A DNA stretch of 64,000 bases, taken from assembly GCA_037176845.1 (NCBI GenBank), contig JAYKXP010000098.1, positions 62,001 to 126,000 on the forward strand, written 5' to 3'. Origin of the DNA: Paramarasmius palmivorus. Lineage: Eukaryota > Basidiomycota > Agaricomycetes > Agaricales > Marasmiaceae. Below are positions 36,968 through 48,265 of this stretch, piece after piece (position 1 is the stretch's first letter; each line of letters starts with the position of its first letter). The notes below the pieces were generated by a model. That model was given only the letters and a program-made list of their open reading frames with translations, was not told the DNA's origin and did no database searches. A program made the translations under genes and the position numbers.

Positions 36968-37450
36968 TCTCCAGACACCCCCAGCGCTTGCTCAGAATAT
37001 CTTGCTACATGGAAGACGTCAATATGTAATCCCTCTGACATTGATATGGTGGGTAACTCGCCTCGAGGCTTGGAGATTGAGGCCCTTGAGTGCCTTTTGC
37101 TCCCTTTCGGACAGTAGAAGAGAGGAACTGGTATCAAGATCTCGATTCGGTTGACATGAATGTCTTTTGTGTGTGTCATGAGACGTGCAGAGTCGCCAGC
37201 CGAGAGTAATCCTTCGCCAGCTAGACGTCGAGCGCTGATTGGACATTCCATTCATGGACTCGCAGCCTGCGAGATTGAATGAGTGGAACGATTGGTAAGG
37301 TGATGCAAAGAGCTCACTACATCCATATCAATTGAATTGACTTCGAAGCTCTGGTCGGTCCGACCGTTGTAGGTTTGCGGTCAAGATAGAACCTTGACAG
37401 AGCCGCAGAGCAAGCCTTGCAGAGGAAAACGAAGATTGTCGAAAACTTTC
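36968..37450. repeat. Tandem repeat copy B
   Basis: Second copy of the unit at 36230-36690, with small indels, for example an extra 30 or so bases near 37315-37345 (catccatatcaattgaattg). Both copies carry the peptide WRLCTSHDTHKRH on the minus strand. No intact gene lies in either copy. Confidence 0.75.
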
Positions 37451-38689
37451 CTGATGAGTGGTTCGAGAATATGACAAATGGCCTCAGCGGAGAGGTCCGA
37501 AGGTGGTCCTAGAGGCAATGGTATACGGAGGATTCGTGTAGAGTCTGTTGAGCATTTTCGATTTGAGATCATGACCGTCGCGGGAAAAGGGCCTGGGAGT
37601 ATCAAAACTTGTTCTCGCTCAACTACCGTGTATACATTCGGTCCACACGAAGCAAACAATACTCTTGCGCTCGGAAGTGATGGGATGGGATGGGATGTCA
37701 TTTCAGACGCTTGGCCAGGGGGTTGACCTGGAATATGCTAGGTGCGTGGTAGCGCTGTATCTCAGACGGACGAGCAAAAATTGACTGTAGTCTCCCATCG
37801 GCAGCCAGCGCGGCGTTTGTTGCTATACTGCATGCCTAGCTATCGGAAATTTAAGGATATCGTACTATGTAAAGTCGAAACTTGGCGAAAATCAGTCTTC
37901 GTTTGCTGCAACCCCTCGTTGCTGGTCATGGACATCCTTCGTAACAAACACCATCCATTTTCGTCGGAGCGGACCAAGAAAATACGAATGTTATAACTGA
38001 GGATGGTCTTCTGAGGACGGTTTTCGGGGCACCAACGGCAATTCCTCGTACACTATTGTCTTTCTCAGCGGACATCACACTCTCATCTTTGTTTTCACAA
38101 GTATTTTGCATTCATCAAGGTATCTGCTCTACCTCCTACGTTTTTGTGCAAGGACAGGCATTTCGGGACGGAGGATTTGTTGTGAGGAAGCCTCGTTGTG
38201 TCTACCAGCTGGTATTGTGGTCAGCTCGAGCCTCGAGGTCAGCTTCCCTTAACGAGAATTGGACTGGATCCTGGAAGAAGGTTATTCCGCGTCTCTTCCA
38301 GCCCCGTAACAAGGTTGCTAACCAAACGCTAGGTACAGCTAGGTACCGACCAATGTGTATTTCCTTGTGTCACACCCAAGCCTGCAACGAGTCGCATCCC
38401 AAGACAAAGAGAGGACCAAGGCATGGTTCGAAATCGTACTGTTAGGTATACCAAGTCGCAGGACGTTTGCATTCATGCAGGGCTGAGCTTGGGAGAACTG
38501 TCTACACTGCTTCAAATCTATCCTTACCGCACCACGAACAAGTATAGCGGAGCTTATGCGTTCAAAAAGTGTTACGATGTATTCAGCGCCCGGGCATAAA
38601 AGTTTGATTTTTTTCGCTGTTGTTTTTACAGTTTCGTACGTGGAGACTCAATACAATCCTTCAAAGCTTGTTCATCTTGCTCTTCAAAG
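37451..38689. other. Non-coding or degenerate stretch
   Basis: About 1.2 kb with scattered open frames under 130 codons (for example 38056-38445) and no motif I can name. It lies between decayed repeats and an F-box fragment, so it is probably gene debris. Confidence 0.45.
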
Positions 38690-38860
38690 GTATGAATCGA
38701 CGACGTGATTCTCGGATGAACAAATCCACGAGTTTCTTGTGAAACGAAAGAGGTTTCGTTGAATCCAAGATCGCGAAACATGATACAGGAAGCGGGCGGC
38801 GAGTACTCGACCCATGCTTGAAGCATGTTCAAAGAGCGGTCATGACACGCAGAGAAAACG
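38690..38860 (-). pseudogene. F-box gene fragment related to the gene at 1-1125
   Basis: The minus strand reads SLNMLQAWVEYSPPASCIMF, which aligns with SLNMLRAWLERSRPHPISCF of the F-box gene at the left edge. The DNA also matches (cgacgtgattctcggatgaa in both places). The resemblance ends after about 50-60 codons. The upstream F-box and downstream LRR parts are missing and the following frame is altered, so this is a remnant rather than a gene. Confidence 0.65.
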
Positions 38861-40192
38861 AAAATAGAGTCAGCTGTCTAAAACGAGGGATAATGAGACG
38901 CACATCCATGAACGAGCAGTAAACTTATCGCATCCGCCACATCACTCTTCCTGTGGATGTAGATGTTCAACACCCCATGTGCTTCGACCTCACTATCCCT
39001 GGTAAACTTCGGGGTCTTGTCATTCAGCAGCTTCTCATGTTTACGCCAGTCGTATCCCTCCTTCTAACGAGCAGCATGTTTCCTCCGTACATCACTAAGT
39101 GGTACCACACGATCCCAGTTTCGTCGATTTTGACTGGGAGACGACTCGGAGTCAACTTCCAGCTTCTGTTTGAGACGACTAAGGGCCTGGTCGGGCATGG
39201 ATATTTGAATGAAGACATGGTGGAAGATAGCATGATGTTCTATGATGTTCTTTCCTCATGGTCGACGGTCCGAATAATAGTTCATTGTAGTCGGAGAGAG
39301 TGTGCGTCTAATACAGAGGCGTCTGCTTCGATTTGGCATTTGCGAATCTTTAACGCTGTCCCTTTGATATTCAAATCAGCTTCAAGTTTTCGAGAGTAAT
39401 GTAGACTGACCTCGTTCATCTGCCCAAGGTTTCTGAACCAGAACTTGACATTACTTGACCATTGCTTAGAGTTTCTATACGCAATTCATCTAATCTCGGA
39501 AGACCTGGACGTGAGTTGCCGGTTGTTGCCGGTGAGTTGTCAAGGGGTCAAGCTGAAAAATGATGCCGTCAGCAATTTCTGGGTTTGCATCGTTCTTCGA
39601 TGTCCTCCTTCTGCACCTGGCTAAAGGGCAATTCATAAACCATCCGGACTCCACAATAGATGCTGTCGTGCAAGAGAATTCACGGAGATTTTTTTTTATC
39701 TTTCAACCTTATGGGACTAGTGCGCAGTTGGATGACCGTGACGACTCGCCGTCTTGACCCTGGAACCTCTTCACGATTTCGGGTGGTAACCTAGTACACC
39801 AATGTTCCTGGAACTCTCAGAAGGAAATCGGCCTGACAGTCTGTTCTGTACATGTAATGCAACGGTATGTGCATCCACGTTCGTGATGTGACGAAGTCTG
39901 AAGAGCTTTAGTCTTATTTTGATGTTAGAAGAAAACCAGCCGAATTTTGAGCCTTTATATACCTCATTGACTCGCCCTGATTATTTGGGACTAATGAGAC
40001 AAGGAATCGACTAGGCTAGATAATAATGAACGGTGCAACAACCCGAAGGGAAAACGAATTCCCTCAGATGCGAATCTGGGTTTGATAGGCGCAAGCCTGA
40101 GATCAGGACTTCTGACGAGCTTGACACATAATAGCGTACAAATGCCATGACCCTGAAATTCTTTAAACTATCTTTCTTCCTTTCCCCCCAAG
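38861..40192. other. Gene-poor stretch before the DUF262 gene
   Basis: A plus-strand frame at 38953-39399 (149 codons) is open but unrecognised, and the minus strand opposite is also partly open. The last few hundred bases should contain the promoter of the DUF262 gene; a tatata run lies at about 39957. Nothing else seen. Confidence 0.45.
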
Positions 40193-42493
40193 ATGGAACC
40201 TGAAGCTGAACTGTCTCCGTTGACAGACGATGAATACCTCGACGCGTCCTTTGTATTGCCAACCACTTCTCACCCTCGACCCAAGGACCGCCCTCGAATG
40301 TCCCAAGCTCGAGACTACACCCTGCAGAATGCCCTGCAGCCACCACGCGCGACCACCTATACCGCACAGGCGCTGTTCGGTGAGCCATCAATCCAATCGC
40401 CTCGCCTCTCATCGACGTCTAAACTGATGCATCCGTAGAACAGATCATGAATGAGGCCATCGATTTGAATCCAGAATATCAGCGAGGTAAGATTACGGAC
40501 GTAGCCACTCAGTATCTCGGTTCGAGTGCTGATTGTCGACGATACCTAGATGTTGTGTGGTCGACACAAAAACAGATCCAGCTCATCGACTCTATCTTCA
40601 GGAACTACTATATACCCCCAATCATCTTCGGTGAGTTCTGAGCCTGTACGCCGACGGTCCACTTATCACGCACGCTGTAGCGGTTGTCGTTCATAGCGAT
40701 GGATCTGAATCTCGCACGTGTATCGACGGAAAGCAGAGGTTGACTTCAATTAGATTGTATGTTGTGCTCACCAGTCATACCGAAACACTAGATCTGATTG
40801 GGACAATAGATTCATGGATGGTCTCATTCCACACAAAGACTAGTACTACCATTTTTCTCCGATCTGTTCAGCTACAACTAATTGTCATCGAATAGTCATA
40901 CCAGCCAACAACTATGGTTCAAGGATAATCGACGCGCTAATAGTGCTAAAAGCGCCGCGAAGGTCTTGCTACCTGACAAATACTGCCAAATCTTTGCGAA
41001 TAAACAGATTGTTTGCGTGGAGTACGGAGAGCTCAAGGAGAGCGATGAGAGAGATATTTTTCGGGTACATATCTTATCCACCTCTGTTGTCGTTAGGAGA
41101 TGTGCTGATTTTATATTCCGAGTCAGCGTGTACAGCTTGGCATCGCACTGACTGCCTCCGAGAAATTGCAGGCAATATCAACGCCCCGAGCTGATTTCAT
41201 TCGACACCTCTTAGCCAAATACACCACTGAAACGACTCTCGGACATGCAGATGTATGTTGGGATCGTGAGAGAGCAAGAGACTTCCAGGTGTTCTCCACC
41301 GCGGTTTGTTTATTGGCCAAGTGGAGCATGAAAACTGGGCTGGATACTTGGCCTACCGTACCGCAGGTTGAGGTGTGGATGAAGGAAAGGACTCTCAAGT
41401 CGGGGGGTGGCAAGAAGCGTAAAAAAGAGGAACAACCCGATAATGTGGAATACGTCCAAGTCTCAGAGCTGTTCGTCGAAAGAATGGACAAAGCCTTCGA
41501 CTTCTTGTCCAAGGTGGCGACAAACGAGGAGTAAGTACTATCTATAATTCGCTTCCTCATTGTGACACATCCTCTGCAGTTACAACAAGCCATTCCGTTC
41601 AACGTCGGGCATCTCAGCCAGGGTCTCCCCGCTCGAAATGGTCGGGTGTATTATGCTTACATATTCACCGCTACCGATGCCGGCGCATCTTCCAAACGGC
41701 GAATCTTCTACTCGCACATCCCAAAGGACCTCGAAAGACTTTCTCGACTAATCATGAAGATGCGTACTCAGCTACGAGAAGCGCACACCGACATTCGTAT
41801 GAATATCACCGTGGCGAGGACAATGTTCGATTTCATCCTTGAGGCTGGGCGAAATCCATTTATATACGAAGGTTCATTGTCAGACAGTGAGCCAGAATTT
41901 GAGTCGGAGGAAGACCAACCCAAGCGATCGAAAGAAGCGAAGAAGATCAGCAAGAGGAATAGACTTGCCGGCAGTAGTGCAAGTGCCAGAGCTGTGTCAC
42001 GTAAACCAAGGGTTTCTGTCGTATTATCCAAATCTAAAGCTAAAGGGCGGCCGCGTGCTTCTACCAGGCGAGTTGTTGTAACCCCCCCACCAGCCAGTGA
42101 CGACGATGCGGATACGGCTCCACCGGTTTCGACGAGGCGAAAAATTTCTCGGAATGATCAGCACCTTCCGTCGCCCGAGGACGAGAAAGAGAAGACTCTC
42201 CTACTATTTCGATGCCGCCGCCGCCACCGAGTTCGTCGGACGGGCAGATGGATGTGATCTCCCAGCAGATGGCGTATAACCTGATGCTCAACATGATGGT
42301 GAATCCTTCTGCGTACGGGATGTTCATGGGCATGGGTATGAACCCATCCTTGATGACCCAGTGGATCGGAGGTGGTTCATCCAGTAGTGATACGCCGCAG
42401 CCTAGCATTGGAAACGGAAATATGGAAAGGTTCGCGTCTATTCCAGCCGATGTGGGGAGCTCGGACAGCGCCGCGAAGGAATCGGATCATTGA
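40193..42493 (+). CDS. DUF262 (GmrSD N-terminal/ParB-like fold) domain protein
   Basis: Exons: 40193-40379, 40439-40486, 40550-40630, 40681-40756, 40810-40842, 40896-41064, 41127-about 41531, then a less certain 3' part. The DUF262 core is clear: EAIDLNPEYQR, DVVWSTQKQIQLIDSIFRNY, YIPPIIF and ESRTCIDGKQRLTSIR with the DGKQR nucleotide-binding/catalytic-type motif. In bacteria this fold is the N-terminal half of the GmrSD modification-dependent nuclease; fungal versions have unknown function. Basic, low-complexity sequence follows. The conserved reading needs an intron from about 41646 to 41738 and probably another at 42097-42161, after which the frame ends at 42493 with a Met/Gly-rich tail. 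Without the last intron the frame would stop at 42257. Introns and neighbours argue against bacterial contamination. Confidence 0.78.
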
Positions 42494-42731
42494 AAGGGAC
42501 TCTTTCTTGAGAATCGTATGTACGTAGCTGTTGGGGTGATACATGCCTCGTTCTTGACTTTGTGTACCTTCTCGCCGTGCGTCGAAGCCGTTGTGCAGTA
42601 GATGATCATATGTATTCGTACATAGATTGTACTTATACAAACCCGTGTACAAACATGACAAGTCCGAGTTTACACCATAATACAAATCCAGAACCATACA
42701 GTATTCGAGAGAACCTGTCGAGGACTACGCC

Positions 42732-43312
42732 TCAAAGGTTGATGTTGACCGGAACACAGCCAATTGCGATGAGACCGTCTGTGGGGCGAAAGCATCAGTA
42801 AGAGCCACGGGACCCAAAATCTAAGTTTCTCACTGAAGGTGTTGTTCGAGCAGCATAGCGGAGTCGAGGAGCTATTGGGATGTTAGCCTAACCCCGTTCT
42901 GTAGCGTCATGCTAGTATCACCTACCAAGTAACGCCTCCTGCACCGCCGACCGTGACCGGTGTACAGGTAAGCCCAACTTGAACGTTGAGGTCCTGGAGC
43001 ACTACACCGAGGAGGCCCAGAATTGCTGTGACGGGGTCGCTGCCGGCGTCTAGCAAGCTGTTGCAGCACTGTTATAGCAAAAGCTGATTAGCGACTCTGC
43101 TGGGTAGTCAACGCCCAACGCTTTACCTGAATGGGGCCAGTGTTGCACTGCGAAGCTGGGACAGCCGGAGATGTTGGCAGAGGAAGATCAGGAAGAGTGA
43201 GAGTGGGCAGAGCGATAGGAGGGAGACCAGGAAGGCTCAAGGTAGGAAGGTTAATGATGCCTGCGGTGGCGAGAGTGGCAAAAGCAGAGAGAGTAGCGAG
43301 TTTGAGCTGCAT
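42732..43312 (-). CDS. Class I hydrophobin
   Basis: Four exons: 43312-43127, 43068-42926, 42871-42834 and 42778-42732, giving 137 residues in perfect phase. The first exon encodes a secretion signal ([18 protein letters not shown]) and a Leu/Pro repeat spacer. The eight-cysteine hydrophobin pattern then appears: [11 protein letters not shown] (C1, C2-C3), GLTCTPVTV (C4), VTC (C5), [11 protein letters not shown] (C6-C7) and [12 protein letters not shown] (C8). Spacing C-x6-CC, CC-x12-C and the ending match class I, the secreted amphipathic proteins that coat aerial hyphae and fruiting bodies with rodlets. A TATA box lies about 70 bp upstream. The small exons make the gene easy to miss in an ORF scan. 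Confidence 0.95.
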
Positions 43313-43380
43313 GTTTAAGAACGCACAGTAGACGGCTACTGAAGATCTGTTTGGTGAAGAGTAGCGTAGAGGTGCAGAGT

Positions 43381-43388
43381 CTTATATA
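43381..43388 (-). promoter_or_regulatory. TATA box of the hydrophobin gene
   Basis: Reads tatataag on the minus strand, 69-76 bases upstream of the hydrophobin ATG, a normal distance for a highly expressed fungal gene. Confidence 0.6.
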
Positions 43389-43879
43389 CCTCGAAATTGT
43401 GCATGGTTCCGCGGTGAAGTTGCACAAAACGCCGAGCTGTCCTTCTATGTTTTTCTCTGGGTGCCTGAAGCATCGGCGAGTGTATGCCACTGAAAAGTGA
43501 TTTCGAATGATAATCAGAAGAACAAGAATACGGCTTGACATACTAAGGCTTCAGTATTCCAGGTTCAAAGTTAATCCATTGGGAATGACGCACTCGACCA
43601 CGTTCAGAACGGAGAGCTTGGTGGCAAGTGTACAACAAAGGGAAGGAACATACCTGATTGCAGTGAAGACATATGTTTCTGGACGTCCGGCACACTGTCA
43701 TGATGTCAGAAACAAATTTAAGTGGGGCAGGTCGAGGAGAACTACATACCTTGGCTCTGTGGTCCAGACTTGCTCAAGATCACTTCTCGTTACATTCATC
43801 AGAAAGAAACCTCGGAGGTTGATTGATTTATTAAGATTCGCGTAAAGCACATATGCTTTCAGACCACAAACAGAAGGAT
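43389..43879. other. Hydrophobin upstream region
   Basis: About 0.5 kb of likely promoter and intergenic DNA. A 113-codon plus-strand frame (43507-43845) has no motif and probably means nothing. Confidence 0.5.
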
Positions 43880-44584
43880 TTAGGTCACTGTGTACCTGTC
43901 AATAGTCCGAGAGTTTGACCGTGACCGAGGGTGGTTGTTGACCATATGAACGATTTCGGTTATATTGGCACTCTGAGTTATTCTTGTAGATCGGCAATAG
44001 CACAAAGCATCCTGAGAGACAGAGGAATAGCAGTTCGATGGCCTGCATGAAGATGTATGGAGATTTTGAGAAGAGAACTTGGAAACGATGGTGAGCCAAA
44101 CCTGGGGCGTCAATTCGGCAAGCGCATCATTGTTGTCATGTGTACTTTGACGCCCACGCTTTTCCAGCGCTCCTCCAGGTTCGCCAGTCTGTGTCCTCCA
44201 TCTGTTCATTTGGACTGTTAAGGCACAGAGAAAAACTGTGCGCAAAACTCCATCGCTGACGTATCTAACAAGAAGAACCTCTGAAGTTGGGAAATCTTCG
44301 GCATATCGCTAGAGACAGGACCCGTACGTCAAGCCATCAGACTCAGGAATTTTACGCCGCATTGATTAAAAACTTACGAGTCCGCCGCCAGGTATAAACC
44401 CAGGATTACTTCCTATGTCGACTCCCTCCAAGGTGTTTGAGTTTCTGGGGGAGACCATAGACTCCGGGAAGGCTCGGCTTGACTCAAAGTTCAGCCTTTG
44501 GCAACCTGCAATGGGGCGCCAACAGGTTAGATGCCAAGGTATGGACTCCAATGATGAGCTACTGTAGCGGGAAATCGACGGCAC
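43880..44584 (-). CDS. Possible partial gene, two exons, unknown product
   Basis: Exon 44584-44378 and exon 44308-43880 join in phase across a 69-nt GT-AG intron and give about 211 codons without a stop. The join reads PGFIPGGGL then RYAEDFPTSEVLLVRYVSDG, followed by a hydrophobic stretch (LRTVFLCALTV). No ATG starts the first exon, so further 5' exons would be needed, and none is convincing up to 45.5 kb. The coding look rests on open frame and clean splice sites only. It could be a decayed gene. No function can be given. Confidence 0.3.
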
Positions 44585-45732
44585 AATGAACGCATACCCA
44601 TTACACCGGCATTATTGCTCCTTCCGCAGAAGGATTCGCCGTGAGCTGAACAGATTTTGAGCGCGCAGAGCGACACTGTTGCCCATTTAGCCGTCCATAT
44701 CCCTGATCGGAGGACTCTCCAAGATGCGAAACCAAAGGACTATTCATCATCGCTTATCTCCCGTCCCGTGGATGGCATCTTGTCCCCACACTAACTTGGT
44801 ACATGTCCAAGCTGTAATTCGCTAGATAGCAACTAGAGAGCACTCACTTCTAGACCATCCAATCAACGAATACGCCTTGTACAACGTGGAAGCACAGGAA
44901 GCGCACATGTAAGACATGCCGCATAGCCAGGCCAACGCTGCGAAACACGCGGTCATTCTCTGCACTGGTAGGCCATTCTGAGTCAGGGCGTGAGATGCAC
45001 GTACCTGCGAAACTAGCGGTATTACTCAACGTATGCGAGAACGTCGCTCATTCTCTAGCTGGAGCGGGTCGCCAGTCTAGACTGTGGTCTTCCCGTCTTC
45101 ATTGCAGTCCTTGCTTGGCCCGGACTTGCGCTCGCACTTTGCTTGAGTCACGTAGGATGATCCACATCGCGCCGAGGTAAACGTACCGACTTGAGGTTTC
45201 TGTTCAAGTTGAGTTGTAGTATTCCATTCAGATTGATAATGCTTGAATAAGGGCAATCTACCATGGATTTCAGCCCATCCCGACGAGGAGTAGAACCCTG
45301 ATTCAGGTACTATACCAAAGTGATAGCTGGAGTGCACAGCCTTGACTATCAGCCCATCTTCTTGCGAAACCAGCGGACATTCTTGAGCGAGTGAATTTGT
45401 GGCATCCAGGCTGCTGTGAGCTTACATAGGGTACATTGGACACGATGGTAAGAAAGAGAGCCTAGACCAACAGAAAATGCCGGCGGAACTAGGCCATTAA
45501 TTGCCGCCTGCCTGCCGTCATAGGCCGACACACCTTCTCATTGAACCATCACGTCCTGAGTTGAACTCGTTCGAAGGGATGGGTAGCGCTGGTTACAGGT
45601 GCGCCGTTGAATCAAAATTCTGAGGATGTAATTTTCAGTAAAAATTTTCAGGGCTACAGGGCGCAATGTCTCACCCGGTTAAATCGGACCTAGATCCAGG
45701 ATCGAAGACAATGCACAGGCCAAGCGTTCGGG
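44585..45732. other. Unresolved region
   Basis: About 1.1 kb. The minus strand has exon-like open stretches (about 45190-45412, and a hydrophobic one near 44850-44960 reading FAALAWLCGMSYMCAS), which might belong to a 5' part of the possible gene at 43880-44584. I could not connect them with acceptable introns. Confidence 0.4.
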
Positions 45733-45740
45733 TATAAAAT
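45733..45740 (+). promoter_or_regulatory. TATA box of the F-box-like gene
   Basis: tataaaat, 76-83 bases upstream of the chosen ATG at 45816. It supports that start over an in-frame non-ATG extension beginning at 45741. Confidence 0.5.
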
Positions 45741-45815
45741 GTGAGGCTTTCAAAGCCACAAAATCCCCAGAACTGCTCTGAACTACATCGAACAGCACCC
45801 ACAAAACACTTTACC

Positions 45816-46754
45816 ATGTCTTCGAAACTCCCTCTCGAAATCACTGAACAAATTCTCAGCACGCTCTGGTTATCACCTCTCTCCCCCTCTGAACGTGCGA
45901 CATTCATCAAGTCATCCCATCTCGTCTCCAAAACCTGGAGCGCAATTTTCGCCAGAGTTGCTGCTCGAGATGTTCACATTCTCAGCGCCTCTCATGGTTT
46001 GAAGTTCATGGACGCTCTTGCAGGTCATAGTTGCCTTAACTACCCCCTTGATCACCTCTGCCGCTCTATCACATTCGAACACGAGCACAAATTCCTTCTT
46101 CCCGGTCCTGCAAAGGACGAACAACTCCTTGGAAGGGTCATCCATGAAATCCTTCGAGCTCTATTCACTTCACCATTCCGCCTTCCACACTTACGTCGCG
46201 TCGCCGTTATGGTGAAAAACTTCCTCACGGAAACCCTATTCGAGCACCATCCTTTCATACATATGCCGTATCAAGTTCGGGAGCTTGATGTCCTCTTCTC
46301 ATACGGCGAAGAGACATACCCACTGGATGTGCAGGCCATTAAATCAAAACGTTTCGACAAGTTTGATATGCGACGCGGGTCTTTACCATTCCTCAGGAGG
46401 CTGAGGGTCAAAGGCACGTCAATTGGTGTTGCGAAAGAGTTATTGGAGGCTTGTGGTGGCAGGGAACGACTATTGGTGTTCGAGCAGGATGCCTGGAAGG
46501 AAGAGCAGCCCAAACAACCGGTTGTACTCCCGTCTGTGTATAAAGACGAGGACTTTGGTGATGACGACGAGTCTGACGAGGAAGATGGCGATGAGGAGTT
46601 TTATGATTGCGAGGAAGAGCGTCGCGTCGAAAAGAGCATAGAGGATAGTTGGTCGGACTCGGAATATGAGGAGGCGCTGATAGATAATTTCTCCAAAGAC
46701 CAGCTCATCAGGATACTTTCAGCGTTTCAAAGACATCTCTTAACTACTGCCTAG
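45816..46754 (+). CDS. Single-exon F-box-like protein
   Basis: 312 residues without introns. The N-terminus KLPLEITEQILSTLW is an F-box-like helix, followed by SSHLVSKTWSAIFARVAARD, a pattern common to a large set of Agaricomycete F-box-like proteins with the DVHI(L/Y) strand after it. The middle is weakly leucine-rich (LPFLRRLRVKG). The C-terminus is strongly acidic (DDDESDEEDGDEEFYDCEEE) and ends in a short hydrophobic helix. Likely an SCF adaptor or a relative without that role; the target is unknown. The start was chosen at MSSKLP because of the F-box position and the TATA box 76 bp upstream. Confidence 0.75.
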   Translation: MSSKLPLEITEQILSTLWLSPLSPSERATFIKSSHLVSKTWSAIFARVAARDVHILSASHGLKFMDALAGHSCLNYPLDHLCRSITFEHEHKFLLPGPAKDEQLLGRVIHEILRALFTSPFRLPHLRRVAVMVKNFLTETLFEHHPFIHMPYQVRELDVLFSYGEETYPLDVQAIKSKRFDKFDMRRGSLPFLRRLRVKGTSIGVAKELLEACGGRERLLVFEQDAWKEEQPKQPVVLPSVYKDEDFGDDDESDEEDGDEEFYDCEEERRVEKSIEDSWSDSEYEEALIDNFSKDQLIRILSAFQRHLLTTA

Positions 46755-47172
46755 ATGAATTTACGTGCTTGCGTTGTACACTCTGTTATGATACCTTCCA
46801 ATGGAAGAGATTCTGAATCTATCTATCTATCTGGCCTGCACATGAAGTCACTCTGCCGGCGGCAGCCATATCAACTCTTTTCACAACCACCACCTTCCAC
46901 TAGATACACACTTCCCCTCGGGCTTTTCGCTCTCGACATTGAATCGGATCCACTGGCTAAATTACAAACCAGAATTACCACACTCCCTGTCAAAGAACAG
47001 TACTTGACGCTACTTCTATGACGAGCACGGACGCTATCCGAAGGACGAGATGACGCGTATCCTAGGGGCATATATGTATGACCTTCTCTCAAAATAGCTG
47101 GATACTGGCTGACTTGTTGATTGTCTAGTCATTGAGAGAAGATTTATAACAAGGGAGATCGCCGAAATGTAC
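46755..47172. other. Intergenic region with the DLH-1 promoter
   Basis: The right part (about 46990-47221) is similar to 50455-50671, the promoter region of the second DLH gene: both hold gacgcta/gctat-rich DNA, gagaagattt and agatcgccgaaa. The left part shows nothing. Confidence 0.6.
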
Positions 47173-47180
47173 TATAAAAA
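47173..47180 (+). promoter_or_regulatory. TATA box of DLH copy 1
   Basis: tataaaaa, 42-49 bases before the ATG at 47222. The same element stands at the same place before copy 2. Confidence 0.6.
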
Positions 47181-47221
47181 CCTTGTATTCAAGCTGCAAG
47201 TGGATTGCAAGAACGAACAAG

Positions 47222-48265
47222 ATGAGTCTCTGCAAAGATTGTGTTAAAGGTGCGCATCCCATCTCTACTCGTCTAGCTCAGTCAGTCAGACTCCGCAACA
47301 CAGGTGTCATTCACGAAGGTACAGCTAAAGGCAAATGGGAGAAAATCGGCGGCGTGGACTGTTATGTCGCTACACCTTCCAACGCCGACTATCCCAAAGA
47401 TAAAGTCCTGCTGTATCTTGCAGATGCATTTGGACCTCGGTTGATCAACTCTGAGGTATGTATACGGTTTCTCTTTTTGTGGAATCGTGCTTACTCCATG
47501 TTCACGATAGCTACTCGTAGATTCTTTCGCTGAGAACGGATTCAAGACGATTGCCCCAGACTACTTCGACGGTGACCCAGTTCCTGAAGAAGTGTTGACC
47601 GGCTATGTACGTTCTTCGTTCCTTTTTCGTTCCCTTCCACTGAGCTAGAAGTGGGAAAAAAGGAAACAACCGGAACATTCAACTTTGATGTTGTCGCATG
47701 GTTCTCTAAACACACTCAAGAAACGACACGTCCTATACTTGACAAAGTTATCAACTCACTCAAGGAACAGGGTGTGAAGGAGTTTGGTGCCACTGGGTAT
47801 TGTTTTGGTGGTACGTACCTCCTCACTTTACGCTCTCCATTTCGCTCACAGTGAGTTTGGTTATAGGGAGATACGTATTTGACCTAGCACTCGACAATGT
47901 TATCAAAGCAGGCGCTACTTCACACCCATCTCTCATTCAAATCCCAGCTGATTTGGAGAAATACGTGAAGACCTCCCGAACCCCACTGCTAATCAACTCT
48001 TGCGAAGTTGATGATCAGTTCCCCCTTGAAGCGCAAACGGCCGCGGATAAGGTTTTCAAGGACTTTGCGCCGGGGTATAAGAGGTACGTTTTCACTATGA
48101 TGTCAAGGGTCAGTGGCTGACCGAGGCGCATGCTTTGATAGGGTTCATTTCGACGGATGTGTTCATGGATTCGCCGTACGTGGAGATCTGAGCAAGCCAA
48201 AGGTTAAAGAAGGAAAGGAAGGGGCGTTCAAGAGTACGGTTGAGTGGATGAACAAGTATTTGTAA
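47222..48265 (+). CDS. Dienelactone hydrolase family protein, copy 1
   Basis: Six exons: 47222-47249, 47304-47455, 47511-47606, 47663-47810, 47867-48083 and 48142-48265, giving 254 residues. It is an alpha/beta hydrolase of the dienelactone hydrolase (DLH) family, with the nucleophile Cys in GATGYCFGG, Asp in NSCEVDDQFP and His in FDGCVHGFAVRGD. It starts MSLCKDCVKG, then VIHEGTAKGKWEKIGGVDCY. Bacterial DLH opens dienelactones in chloroaromatic breakdown; fungal relatives (Aim2-like) have broader, mostly unknown ester or lactone substrates. The triad is intact, so it is likely active. It is a tandem paralogue of the gene at 50672-51707. The intron before 47663 uses an unusual purine-rich acceptor (gggaaaaaag). 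Confidence 0.93.

Noticed and set aside
38953..39399. 149-codon plus-strand frame
   Set aside because: No family signal, lies among decayed repeats, and the opposite strand is also partly open.
40193..42493. DUF262 gene as bacterial contamination or a complete restriction system
   Set aside because: Multiple spliceosomal introns and fungal neighbours; no nuclease half or methyltransferase nearby.
45077..45531. Minus-strand exon-like frames near 45.1-45.5 kb
   Set aside because: Joining them needs introns of 15-24 nt, so a gene call is not supportable.
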